A stretch of 7,947 nucleotides of DNA from Nitrospirota bacterium (GCA_003228495.1 QIDY01000333.1:1-7947), one strand, 5' to 3'; positions 1 through 6,352 are shown, counted from the first letter of the stretch. Program-made: numbers and translations. Notes: generated from the letters alone by a model not told the origin.

Positions 1-675
1 CTTGGCAATTTTTTCACCATTAAAGAGATCTTTGAAAAGTCTCCTTATAGGGAATCTATCACTGGGGAATCATTACGATATTACCTGCTCTCGACTCACT
101 ATCGGAGTGATCTGAATTTTTCAGATCAATCCATCAATGAAGCTAGGTCCGCTTTAGATAATTTTTATGGGTTATTTCAGCGCCTAGAGGAATCGAGTTC
201 TGACACTGAAAGGAACAAGGAAAAGGACCTGGAACCCTTGCTCAGTAAATTTAAAGAAAAATTTACACAAGCCATGGATGATGATTTTAATTCTCCCAAG
301 GCTTTGGCGGCATTTAATGAATTTCGAGGAAACATTAATAAATTGCTCATAAGGGGGCTATCTGACCAAGCAAAAAAAACTATTCTTGGAACATTTCAGA
401 CATATGGGAAAACTCTAGGTCTATTTCAAGTGAGAGTTGGGGAATGGTATTCCATTGTGTTCACACCAGACCCTGATGTTATTAAACTGGAAGTTCCTCC
501 TCCTAAGGTTATTGTAGAATCATCAGAAGAATGGATTGAACAACAAATTCAACGTAGAAGAGAAGCTCGCGCAAAGAAGGATTTTTCGACTGCTGATAGC
601 ATTCGAAAAGAACTAGCCGACCAAAATATTATTCTTGAAGACCGACCTGATGGCACCACACGTTGGAAACGATGA
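1..675 (+). CDS. cysS: Cysteinyl-tRNA synthetase, C-terminal half (5' end outside window)
   Basis: This class I aminoacyl-tRNA synthetase charges tRNA-Cys with cysteine in the cytoplasm. The frame is open from the first base and gives 224 residues before TGA. It begins LGNFFTI, the residues that directly follow the KMSKS loop in this family, so the HIGH motif, the zinc site and KMSKS itself lie upstream of the window. Visible parts are the stem-contact helices (LRYYLLSTHYRSDLNFS, about residues 25-41), the DALR-type helical anticodon-binding region with the hallmark MDDDFN (92-97), and the charged C-terminal helix and tail (RRREARAKKDF, then ILEDRPDGTTRWKR). That tail is typical of CysS and shows that the 3' end is intact. 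The last 26 bases overlap the start of the rlmB-like gene. The region is AT-rich (about 37% GC over 241-480), unlike the next gene. Identification is by recalled family motifs and is firm. Confidence 0.95.
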   Translation, partial: LGNFFTIKEIFEKSPYRESITGESLRYYLLSTHYRSDLNFSDQSINEARSALDNFYGLFQRLEESSSDTERNKEKDLEPLLSKFKEKFTQAMDDDFNSPKALAAFNEFRGNINKLLIRGLSDQAKKTILGTFQTYGKTLGLFQVRVGEWYSIVFTPDPDVIKLEVPPPKVIVESSEEWIEQQIQRRREARAKKDFSTADSIRKELADQNIILEDRPDGTTRWKR

Positions 676-1414
676 ACCCTCAAGTGTGTTGTATGGGCTC
701 CATACGGTCACGGAAGCCCTACAATCGCCCACCCGTGTCATCCAACGGCTCTGGTTGGCTAAATCTGATGGCCGATTTTTCCCTCTCACACGTTTAGCCA
801 AAGAACGACACATTCCCTATTCCGTGGAATCCCGTGACCGATTGGATCGCTTGGCTGGGGATCGCCATCACCAGGGGGTTGTCGCTGGTGTGGCAGCAAG
901 GCAGTTTTTGGAAGGGGAGGAATTGTTGGATGCTATGGAAAAAATTACGACTCCCTCGCTGCTTGTGGTTTTAGATCACATTCAAGATCCACATAATCTT
1001 GGAGCTATTTTCCGCACAGTAGACGCAGGAGGGGGACATGGTATTGTCATTCCAAAGCATCGCGCAGTGGGCTTAACCGCCGGCGTTGCCAAAGCCTCGG
1101 CAGGGGCGTTAGAGCATGTGCCGGTGGCGCGAGTGACGAATACAGGTAAGTTTCTGGAACAATGCCAACATCGAGCCATCAAAACCGTGGCTCTCGACGC
1201 TACTGCCAAAACCTCATACACCGAATGTGATTTCACCGATTCGTTGGCCTTGGTCTTTGGAAATGAAGGAGAAGGGATTCGGCCCATCGTGCTCAAAAAG
1301 TGCGATGAACATGTGCGGATTCCCATGTTGGGAAAGATCAATTCGCTGAATGTGTCGGTAGCGGTGGCGGTGACGATCTTTGAAGTGGTACGACAACGGG
1401 CGCAAAAGAGGTGA
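650..1414 (+). CDS. rlmB: 23S rRNA/tRNA 2'-O-ribose methyltransferase, SpoU (TrmH/RlmB) family
   Basis: Predicted S-adenosylmethionine-dependent 2'-O-methyltransferase of the SPOUT superfamily. RlmB methylates G2251 of 23S rRNA, and close relatives (TrmH) act on tRNA. Starting from ATG 650 the protein has 254 residues, the usual RlmB length. The N-terminal 75 or so residues form the substrate-binding domain, with VLYGLHTVTEAL near residue 13 typical of RlmB. The three SpoU motifs are all present: DHIQDPHNLGAIFRT (109-123, with Asn116 and Arg122), LVFGNEGEGIR (201-211), and RIPMLGKINSLNVSVA (223-238), which forms the trefoil-knot cofactor site. A TTG at 635 in the same frame would add five residues, but ATG is preferred; neither has a strong ribosome binding site. 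The start lies inside cysS (26-bp overlap), suggesting translational coupling. The exact target base cannot be read from sequence, so RlmB is the likeliest of the SpoU subfamilies. Confidence 0.9.
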   Translation: MAPHVGNDEPSSVLYGLHTVTEALQSPTRVIQRLWLAKSDGRFFPLTRLAKERHIPYSVESRDRLDRLAGDRHHQGVVAGVAARQFLEGEELLDAMEKITTPSLLVVLDHIQDPHNLGAIFRTVDAGGGHGIVIPKHRAVGLTAGVAKASAGALEHVPVARVTNTGKFLEQCQHRAIKTVALDATAKTSYTECDFTDSLALVFGNEGEGIRPIVLKKCDEHVRIPMLGKINSLNVSVAVAVTIFEVVRQRAQKR

Positions 1415-1428
1415 GCGGCGGGCGGATG

Positions 1429-1689
1429 TTATTTGATCTGAATGAGCCCTTCCTGAATAGCTGCGTTGAGTAGCTGTGCGGCATTTGATACGCGAACTTT
1501 TTTCATCATATTGGCACGATGGGCTTCCACGGTCTTAACGCTAATTTTTAGCCGCTGCGCAATTTCTTTATTCTTCAGCCCGGACCAGATGAGTTGAAGT
1601 ATTTCCTGTTCCCGTTGGGTCAGGGCTTCCGGTCGTTTGCGTTTAATCGGAGCGTCGTCTGAAGGGTTGGGTTTCGGTCTCGTATCCAT
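1429..1689 (-). CDS. Stand-alone LuxR/GerE-type HTH transcriptional regulator
   Basis: An 86-residue protein that is essentially one LuxR C-terminal DNA-binding domain after a charged 20-residue N-terminal tail. The four-helix HTH runs from LTQREQEIL (23-31) through GLKNKEIAQRLKIS (37-50) to the recognition helix VKTVEAHRANMMKK (51-64) and the dimer helix AQLLNAAIQEGL (71-82). The TxREQEIL, NKEIA and KTVEAHR signatures are strong. No receiver or ligand-binding domain precedes it: the upstream frame meets a stop within 51 bases and has no alternative start, so this is a GerE-like single-domain regulator and not a visible truncation. It converges on rlmB (14-bp gap) and is divergent from pilD, so regulation of the pilus operon is plausible but inferred only. 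Its ribosome binding site (GAGA before ATG) is weak. Confidence 0.87.
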   Translation of the reverse strand: MDTRPKPNPSDDAPIKRKRPEALTQREQEILQLIWSGLKNKEIAQRLKISVKTVEAHRANMMKKVRVSNAAQLLNAAIQEGLIQIK

Positions 1690-1728
1690 GAATTTCTCGC
1701 ATACTTGGCTAGGCGAATTATCTAAGGG

Positions 1729-1757
1729 AGAATATCAGGTCATTTTCGGATTGTAAA
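1729..1757 (-). promoter_or_regulatory. Candidate sigma70 promoter for the LuxR-type gene
   Basis: Read on the minus strand there is a TTTACA box (1757-1752), a 17-base spacer and a TATTCT box (1734-1729), about 40 bases before the HTH gene's ATG at 1689. Match to the consensus is 5/6 and 4/6. It sits in the 114-bp divergent gap shared with pilD. No comparably good promoter was found pointing towards pilD. Pattern match only. Confidence 0.3.
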
Positions 1758-1812
1758 CTGAAATATACGTAAACTCACTCTAGTCGAAATAACTACGGAA
1801 TATGTGGCATTT

Positions 1813-2586
1813 ATGTCTCACTGGATTGTTTGGTTAAGCGTCTTTATTCTGGGAATAATTATTGGGAGCTTTCTGACTGTCTGTGTGCATCGGATTCCGA
1901 AAGGGCGGTCAATCGTGGCGCCACGATCAGCCTGCCCGCAGTGTGGAGCGCAAATCGGCTGGTATGACAATGTGCCGATATTGAGCTTTTTATGGCTCAA
2001 GGGCCGATGTCGGGTCTGCCAGGAGAGCATTCCAGTACGATATCCCATCATTGAGCTGGTAAATGGCCTGGGATATCTATTGGTGGTATGGCGGTTCGGG
2101 TTCACATGGGCAACCGTAGTCTATGCCGGATTGTTTTCGGTGTTTTGGGTGGTGACCTGGATTGATTGGGATTACAAGATCATTCCGGATGTGGTGACCC
2201 TGCCGGGCATTGTTATTGGGTTTCTTTGTGGGGCGCTGTTGTTGCCCACGGGATGGTTCAATTCGCTGTTGGGTATCCTTGTTGGTGGAGGGTTCTTGCT
2301 AGGGTTAGCCTGGATCAGTCCTTATGTGTTTGGCAAAGAGGGGATGGGCGGCGGCGATATTAAATTCTTGGCTATGGTCGGTGCATTTTTAGGCTGGCAG
2401 CAGGCCATCTTCACCTTAATGGTGGCGTCGGTGGTCGGTGCAGTGATCGGGATCGGGCTCTTGGCTGCGAAAGTGCTCAAAAAAGGCCAATACATTCCCT
2501 TCGGTCCGTACTTAGCGCTGGGAGCTCTTATTGCCATGATTTGGGGCACAGAAATATGGAAGTGGTATTTTCGCGGGTTGGTCTGA
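1813..2586 (+). CDS. pilD: Prepilin leader peptidase / N-methyltransferase (A24 family)
   Basis: Inner-membrane aspartic protease that cuts the leader of type IV prepilins and pseudopilins and methylates the new N-terminus. With ATG 1813 it has 257 residues, a normal length; an in-frame GTG at 1804 would add MAF and cannot be excluded, as neither start has an ideal ribosome binding site. Order of parts: first membrane helix (about 4-20), then SFLTVCVHRIPKGRS, then the cytoplasmic zinc-binding methylase region with CPQC (41-44) and CRVC (66-69). ESIPVRYPIIEL and several further hydrophobic helices follow. The catalytic aspartates are in WIDWDYKIIPD (Asp118 in the usual position) and GMGGGDIKFLA (Asp182), the latter being the GxGD signature of the family. 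Both cysteine pairs are present, so methylase as well as protease activity is expected. It heads the pilus gene run, 49 bp before the first prepilin gene, and its likely substrates are the prepilins encoded next to it. Confidence 0.93.
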   Translation: MSHWIVWLSVFILGIIIGSFLTVCVHRIPKGRSIVAPRSACPQCGAQIGWYDNVPILSFLWLKGRCRVCQESIPVRYPIIELVNGLGYLLVVWRFGFTWATVVYAGLFSVFWVVTWIDWDYKIIPDVVTLPGIVIGFLCGALLLPTGWFNSLLGILVGGGFLLGLAWISPYVFGKEGMGGGDIKFLAMVGAFLGWQQAIFTLMVASVVGAVIGIGLLAAKVLKKGQYIPFGPYLALGALIAMIWGTEIWKWYFRGLV

Positions 2587-2635
2587 ATTAGTATAGCCAG
2601 CAAATTTCAGCACATGGCAAGACAGGAGTGAGGAG

Positions 2636-3100
2636 ATGGTGGACAAGTCTCATGCCGCGTCAAAGGGTTTCACTCTGACGGAACTCATGATTGTGCTTGG
2701 CATCATGAGCGTCACCTTAATGCTGACGAACATGTGGTTGTCATCCCAGTTGCCTCGTTGGCGATTGAACGGTGCGGTGCGGCAAGTGGTGTCTGATTTG
2801 GTCGCGGCCAAAATGAATGCAGTGGTCAAACGAAATCGGCAACGGATTTTTTTTCAGGACAATCGCTATTATGTGATACTAGACGATAAAAACAATAATG
2901 GAAAGGTCGATTCTGGTGAAAAGCAAGAAGCCCGAGATATTCAAGCCGATTATCAAGATGTCACCATAACGGCATCAAATAATCCTTCGTTTTTACCCCG
3001 TGGCACGGCTTCGAATCTGGCCTCCATTACTCTGACGAATTCAGCCGGCTCACGAAAGATTACGGTAAGTATTACAGGCCGAGTGAAGGTGAAATCCTGA
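2636..3100 (+). CDS. GspH/FimT-type minor pseudopilin
   Basis: A 154-residue type IV prepilin-like protein. A short basic leader ends at Gly11, followed by FTLTELMIVLG, with Phe at +1 and Glu at +5 of the mature protein, the PilD recognition pattern. The hydrophobic assembly helix spans about 12-35. The following RLNGAVRQVVSDLVAAKMNAV and the late TGRVKVKS strand fit the GspH/FimT family, whose members help start pilus or pseudopilus assembly. Residues 84-95 (DKNNNGKVDSGE) match a canonical 12-residue EF-hand loop in every ligand position. The start ATG has a clear AGGAG seven bases upstream. The stop codon abuts the ATG of the next gene with no gap, indicating one operon. The choice between FimT (pilus) and GspH (type II secretion) is made from the PilV-PilW-PilX company, which favours pilus. 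Confidence 0.88.
   Translation: MVDKSHAASKGFTLTELMIVLGIMSVTLMLTNMWLSSQLPRWRLNGAVRQVVSDLVAAKMNAVVKRNRQRIFFQDNRYYVILDDKNNNGKVDSGEKQEARDIQADYQDVTITASNNPSFLPRGTASNLASITLTNSAGSRKITVSITGRVKVKS
2885..2920 (+). other. EF-hand-like calcium-binding loop in the GspH/FimT pilin
   Basis: Codons 84-95 of the pseudopilin read DKNNNGKVDSGE. This places Asp, Asn and Asn at loop positions 1, 3 and 5, Gly at 6, Val at 8, Asp at 9 and Glu at 12, the classic EF-hand ligand pattern. Calcium binding is inferred from the pattern. Similar D-x-N-x-N-G loops are common in this pilin family as I recall it. Confidence 0.6.
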
Positions 3101-3520
3101 ATGCCTATGCAAGCTAAATGTTTCTGGGGGTTTCCCCAATGCGCACAGAGTCAGCAAGGGGTGTCCCTGCTGGAAATTCTTATCGCCATGGCTGTGGTCT
3201 TTCTCGCCTTGTTGGGATTTGCAGGATTTTCTGTTGTGGCGCATACGGGTATGAGTGCCAGTCAAAAGATGACACGAGCGGTCACGTTGGCGCAGGAAAA
3301 GATGGAAGACATTCAGCGGGAAGGTGTGCCACCTGATTTAACAGGTGCTTTGAATATATCCGAGCCCTACGGATCGATTTCAGGCGCCCCCCACCATCAG
3401 CGCATCCTCACGATGACCCCTGACGATCCTATGCCGGGTTTGCATACCGTGACCGTTGATGTGCAATGGGATAACGGGGCACATGCCATTTCTCTCAAAA
3501 CGTATCTTACGCAGAAATAG
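3101..3520 (+). CDS. pilV: PilV-type minor prepilin
   Basis: A 139-residue prepilin. The leader is unusually long for its class (20 residues, with two Cys) and ends QSQQG, then VSLLEILIAMAV: Gly20 at -1, Val instead of Phe at +1, and Glu25 at +5. The helix at 21-46 is strongly hydrophobic. It is followed by TRAVTLAQEKMEDIQ, a stretch typical of PilV/GspI-like proteins where the helix meets the globular domain. The short C-terminal part is predicted beta-rich (VTVDVQWDNG, HAISLKTYLT), in keeping with the PilV family. Such proteins sit in the minor-pilin complex that primes type IV pilus assembly. The ATG immediately follows the TGA of the GspH/FimT gene, so it is likely translated by coupling; I see no separate strong ribosome binding site. 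A second ATG lies two codons downstream and could serve instead. Confidence 0.85.
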   Translation: MPMQAKCFWGFPQCAQSQQGVSLLEILIAMAVVFLALLGFAGFSVVAHTGMSASQKMTRAVTLAQEKMEDIQREGVPPDLTGALNISEPYGSISGAPHHQRILTMTPDDPMPGLHTVTVDVQWDNGAHAISLKTYLTQK

Positions 3521-3524
3521 CGAA

Positions 3525-4133
3525 ATGGTGATGTCACGTGGGCACATTACATCTCGTGAAGGTTTTACCCTTGTCGAAATGGTTGTGGCACTCGCTTTGA
3601 GTCTGGTGACGGTGGGTGCGGTCTATTCTCTCTATGTCAGTGAACTCAGAGCCCAGAACGTGCGTGAGGATATGCTGGAAATGCAGCAACAGGCCCGAGT
3701 TGTTATAGATGTGGTCGGTCGTGAATTATTGATGGCAGGTTTCGATCCACGTGGAGTGAACAACGATGTGGATCTGAGCAATGACTTTCTAGGGATTACC
3801 TACGATCCAGGTCGTTTGATCATCAAGGCGGACCTGAACGGAAATGGCCTGATCGCAGACGCCAATGAGTCCATTACCTTTGTCTATGATATCAAGACGT
3901 ATACACTTCGGCGCAATACGGGTGGCGGGAATCAACCCTTTGGAGAAAACATCGAATCGTTTCTCGTGGAGTACTTTGATCAAAAGGGAAATCCAACCGT
4001 CGACTCAACAAGCATCCAACAAGTCAAGATCACCGTGACCGCACGCACGGAAAAACCAGATACTCAATTTTCAAAAAACAGTGGATATCGAACGGTGACG
4101 CTACATTCCAGACTCACTCCCAGGAATCTCTAA
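3525..4133 (+). CDS. pilW: PilW-type minor prepilin
   Basis: A 202-residue prepilin-like protein, taken from ATG 3525, four bases after the pilV stop. The frame is open further upstream (to an ATG at 3456 inside pilV), but that would give an implausibly long leader. ATG 3531 is an equal alternative. The leader ends SREG (Gly13) and is followed by FTLVEMVVALALSLVTV, with Phe +1 and Glu +5. The helix is followed by QARVVIDVVGRELLMAGFDPRG (57-78), a segment characteristic of PilW, where a long helix leads into the pilin fold. Residues 103-115 (DLNGNGLIADANE) form a calcium-loop-like motif, followed by ITFVYDIKTYTLRRN. The C-terminal half has beta-strand pattern (QQVKITVTART). It presumably joins PilV, PilX and the FimT/GspH protein in the tip complex of the pilus. 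Confidence 0.87.
   Translation: MVMSRGHITSREGFTLVEMVVALALSLVTVGAVYSLYVSELRAQNVREDMLEMQQQARVVIDVVGRELLMAGFDPRGVNNDVDLSNDFLGITYDPGRLIIKADLNGNGLIADANESITFVYDIKTYTLRRNTGGGNQPFGENIESFLVEYFDQKGNPTVDSTSIQQVKITVTARTEKPDTQFSKNSGYRTVTLHSRLTPRNL
3831..3869 (+). other. Calcium-loop-like motif in PilW
   Basis: Codons 103-115 of the PilW-type protein read DLNGNGLIADANE, with Asp, Asn and Asn at positions 1, 3 and 5, Gly at 6, Ile at 8, Asp at 10 and Glu at 13. This is one residue longer than a classic EF-hand loop but close to it. Metal binding is an inference. Confidence 0.5.
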
Positions 4134-4135
4134 GC

Positions 4136-5446
4136 ATGGATCGGGCAGTTGTCCAATCACAGATCAAGAAGTCTTGGAACAATCCCAGAGGCAGTGCTCT
4201 CATTGCGGCCCTGTTATTGGTGGTGGTATCGGGAATCATGGGGGGGACCATTCTGTTTGCGACGTCGACAGATCTGCAGATCAGCGGGAATTATCGAAGA
4301 GCCGTCCAAACCTTTTATGCCGCAGAAGCAGGCCTGGCCGAAACGCAACGACGGTTAAGCGGATCGCCGGTGTCGAATCCGATGTACCTAGCCGATCTTT
4401 CATCACCCTATCAACCCAATTGGTCAGCCTACGTCTTTTCCCATGCAGGGTGGAAACCGGAACACGATCAATCCTATAGTGCTCTGCTCACTAACTACGT
4501 TCCGCTGCCTGGCAATTTCACCAATACCCTTGTTCTTCCCAACAGTGTGCAAAGTGACTTACCGTATTGGACGAACGTGCATCACAAAACCGAGTATGAC
4601 GCAGAACAGGCTGGGCATCGCCTGGCCACACCGCATTATCTTGATGGAGATGGAGTCACCACGTTGCATTCCATTAGCAACCGGGGACAACTCATTCAGT
4701 TTGGCTACCCGAATACCACGTCTGTAAAGCCGGAAAAGTTCACCTCACCCCTTCCGTCCATGTATGCGCCAATTGAAAGGATCACCAGTCATGGCCAGGT
4801 CGAAGGGGCAGACTCAATTCTTCAAGTAGATGTGACTCATCCTGCGGGGCCACCGGTGTGGGCTCCAATATACGTGGGGAATGAAGTGGTGTTATCAGGC
4901 AGCGCGATCACGATTCAAGGTCTAGATACGTGCGGACTGTTGCCTACTGGCCGTCCGCCTATTTCTTTTGCGCCTTCGGCAACTCTGGTAGGGACGGCAA
5001 ATCTCTCCGGTAATCCGTCCGCTCCTCAGATAAGTCCGTTGTCTTTGGATTTGGTTCAACAGATCAATGACTTGAAGAAAGGTGCCACACCCGTGTCGGC
5101 CGATTTGATTGGCGTGAATGTAGGTTCGGCCACTTCCCCAGAGGCGCTCTATGCGGAACCAGCAGGAGGGACGTTGACCGTATCTCAGGTTACCGGATAT
5201 GGCATTCTGCTGGTAAAAGGAAATGTCCAAATCATTGCGCCGTTTCTGTGGGAAGGGCTCATCCTTGTATCCGGTCAAGTCGAATTTACCGGTGGGCTCG
5301 GATCGTTAATTCTCAACGGAGCACTCTATGCAGATCGTGTCCAAGTTCTTCATGACGACGTCAGCATCACCCTCGACACCTGCCTCATCGCAGCCACACT
5401 TCGAACTCTTCCCGTCCATGTCCTCTCCTGGCGCCAATTGCTCTGA
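4136..5446 (+). CDS. pilX: PilX-type large minor pilin (PilX N-terminal domain protein)
   Basis: A 436-residue protein beginning two bases after the pilW stop. After a basic leader, RGSALIAALLLVVVSGIMGG (18-37) forms the membrane/assembly helix. It lacks the Glu at +5, as is usual for PilX and for the GspK tip pseudopilin. STDLQISGNYRRAVQTFYAAEAGLAET (44-70) is the PilX N-terminal signature. The long remainder has no family I can name. It contains a predicted beta-rich region near the end (GYGILLVKGNVQII, LWEGLILVSGQVEFTG, GSLILNGALYAD, about 354-400) resembling stacked strands. Its only two cysteines, Cys266 and Cys416, both sit in the sequence LDTC and could form a disulfide after export. 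The tail LPVHVLSWRQLL looks like a natural family end, so the gene appears intact although a gene scar follows it directly. Likely role: exported, possibly capping, subunit of the pilus tip complex. Confidence 0.83.
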   Translation: MDRAVVQSQIKKSWNNPRGSALIAALLLVVVSGIMGGTILFATSTDLQISGNYRRAVQTFYAAEAGLAETQRRLSGSPVSNPMYLADLSSPYQPNWSAYVFSHAGWKPEHDQSYSALLTNYVPLPGNFTNTLVLPNSVQSDLPYWTNVHHKTEYDAEQAGHRLATPHYLDGDGVTTLHSISNRGQLIQFGYPNTTSVKPEKFTSPLPSMYAPIERITSHGQVEGADSILQVDVTHPAGPPVWAPIYVGNEVVLSGSAITIQGLDTCGLLPTGRPPISFAPSATLVGTANLSGNPSAPQISPLSLDLVQQINDLKKGATPVSADLIGVNVGSATSPEALYAEPAGGTLTVSQVTGYGILLVKGNVQIIAPFLWEGLILVSGQVEFTGGLGSLILNGALYADRVQVLHDDVSITLDTCLIAATLRTLPVHVLSWRQLL

Positions 5447-5451
5447 GTTCC

Positions 5452-5535
5452 CTCAATGAGTTCGTGTTTGCAGATAGCACAACGATTGCCGGAGCGTCCC
5501 CAAAGAATTTTTCGTGTTTTATCTGTTATGGACAT
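5452..5535 (-). pseudogene. 5' remnant of an HNH endonuclease gene
   Basis: On the minus strand, from ATG 5535, 28 codons read MSITDKTRKILWGRSGNRCA then ICKHELIE. This strongly resembles the start of small HNH-type nucleases, where K-x-LWGRSGNRCAIC supplies the first zinc-binding cysteine pair (Cys19 and Cys22 here). After Glu28 the frame runs into antisense of the pilX 3' end and loses all similarity, so the HNH catalytic core is missing. The frame happens to stay open to 5350. A GGAG lies only two bases before the ATG, so any ribosome binding site is poorly spaced. The truncation point is at or within a few bases of the pilX stop codon, which suggests a deletion or rearrangement joining the two genes. 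Similarity is judged from memory of the family. Confidence 0.65.
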
Positions 5536-5687
5536 GGCTCCATTTATAGTTAATTGCGGCTGAATTCTTCTATCTGGATATTGATCTCTTGGGGTACAGA
5601 AGAAAAGTGGACAAATTAATTTTTTTTGTAGGCTCACAATGAAGAGGTGAAATGTTTCTACATTCTTCCCTTTCTTTTTCGAAAATT

Positions 5688-5747
5688 CCTAATTCTCTCT
5701 CATGGCCCATCCCTCCGATGGGAATTTTCCACATTCTCCTGATTAGG
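5688..5747. terminator. Nested inverted repeats between pilX scar and vapC, possible weak terminator
   Basis: An outer pair CCTAAT (5688-5693) / ATTAGG (5742-5747) encloses a perfect hairpin CCCATC-CCTCC-GATGGG (5706-5722) followed by AATTTT on the plus strand. The position fits transcription end for the rightward pilus operon, or the leftward vapBC operon, whose stop codon lies in the right outer arm. The stem is short and the T-tract poor, so termination is only a suggestion. Confidence 0.3.
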
Positions 5748-6141
5748 CGAGAATTAAATTTTTGCGGACTGTCGCTATCTGAGTAAAGTCGCGGTCGTTG
5801 TGGAGAAGGCGTAGGTTATGTTCAATGGCAACTTGTGCGATGAGACAATCGATGGTACTTCGAATGGTGATGCCCTGGCGACGACATTGAAAATACAAAT
5901 CCGCCGCTTGTTCATAACTAAGAATCGGATCGATGGGATAATAAAACTTTTGAGTAGCTAGATAGTTCTGGAGCTTTGAAAAGTCTCTCGGGGAATCGGC
6001 TCCTTGTAAGACTTCTTGGTAAATGACACTCGTGATACCAAAGGGGGTATTTCCATTAAGAATTTCTTCGAACTGCGTAACAGCTTGAGTCGATCGGTTT
6101 CGAAAATAATCCAGCCAGACGGAAGTGTCGACCAAATACAT
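5743..6141 (-). CDS. vapC: VapC-type PIN-domain ribonuclease toxin
   Basis: A 132-residue PIN-domain protein, normal length for VapC. These toxins are Mg2+-dependent endoribonucleases that typically cleave tRNA or rRNA and stop translation when the antitoxin is degraded. The acidic active-site set is complete: Asp5 in MYLVDTSVWLDYF, Glu43 in YQEVLQG, Asp98 in STIDCLIA and Asp116/Asp118 in HNDRDF. The toxin therefore looks active, not decayed. It begins two bases after the vapB stop, as expected for a co-transcribed and translationally coupled pair. Its cleavage target cannot be inferred from sequence. It stands in an AT-richer stretch between the pilus operon and icd, a typical place for an acquired TA module. 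Confidence 0.93.
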   Translation of the reverse strand: MYLVDTSVWLDYFRNRSTQAVTQFEEILNGNTPFGITSVIYQEVLQGADSPRDFSKLQNYLATQKFYYPIDPILSYEQAADLYFQCRRQGITIRSTIDCLIAQVAIEHNLRLLHNDRDFTQIATVRKNLILA

Positions 6142-6143
6142 TT

Positions 6144-6347
6144 TCAGAGTTGTCCTGCCCGAAGTTTCTTGTGATCATATCCCTGGCGAATTTTGACGGT
6201 ACCTCTAAGCTCTCGTACATCACGGCGCCGATGATGTTCCACAAATTCCTGAAGCGCTTGGTGGACCAAATCACGCTTGGTTTTCCCCTTGGCATATTTA
6301 AAAGCTTCCTGAACAAGTTTTTCATCCAAAACAACATTGGTGCGCAT
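6144..6347 (-). CDS. vapB: VapB-type antitoxin
   Basis: A 67-residue antitoxin that should bind and inhibit the neighbouring VapC and repress its own operon. MRTNVVLDEKLVQEAFKYAKGKTKRDLVHQALQEFV has the ribbon-helix-helix pattern of the VapB family in which a TNxxLDxxL strand precedes two helices; residues 2-8 would be the DNA-contacting strand. The C-terminal part (about 38-67, basic, with RELRGTVKIRQGYD) would be the toxin-binding tail. The start at ATG 6347 is chosen over an in-frame upstream ATG at 6410 because it follows a near-perfect AAGGAGGTG ribosome binding site and matches the usual family start. It is the first gene of the vapBC operon. Confidence 0.92.
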   Translation of the reverse strand: MRTNVVLDEKLVQEAFKYAKGKTKRDLVHQALQEFVEHHRRRDVRELRGTVKIRQGYDHKKLRAGQL

Positions 6348-6352
6348 GTATA

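Noticed and set aside
982..1341. Long minus-strand frame inside rlmB
   Set aside because: It is antisense to all three conserved SpoU motifs and shows no recognisable protein features.
3456..3524. Upstream in-frame extension of PilW beginning at ATG 3456
   Set aside because: It lies inside pilV and would give a prepilin leader of about 36 residues; starts at 3525 or 3531 give a normal short leader.
5350..5451. Continuation of the HNH remnant frame into the pilX 3' end
   Set aside because: This part is simply the antisense of pilX coding sequence. Similarity to HNH proteins stops at about 5452, so it is not counted as part of the remnant.
5652..5786. Plus-strand 44-codon frame with AGAGGTG just upstream of its ATG
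   Set aside because: The spacing between the purine run and ATG is only about two bases, the peptide resembles nothing known, and its 3' part is antisense to the clearly coding vapC.
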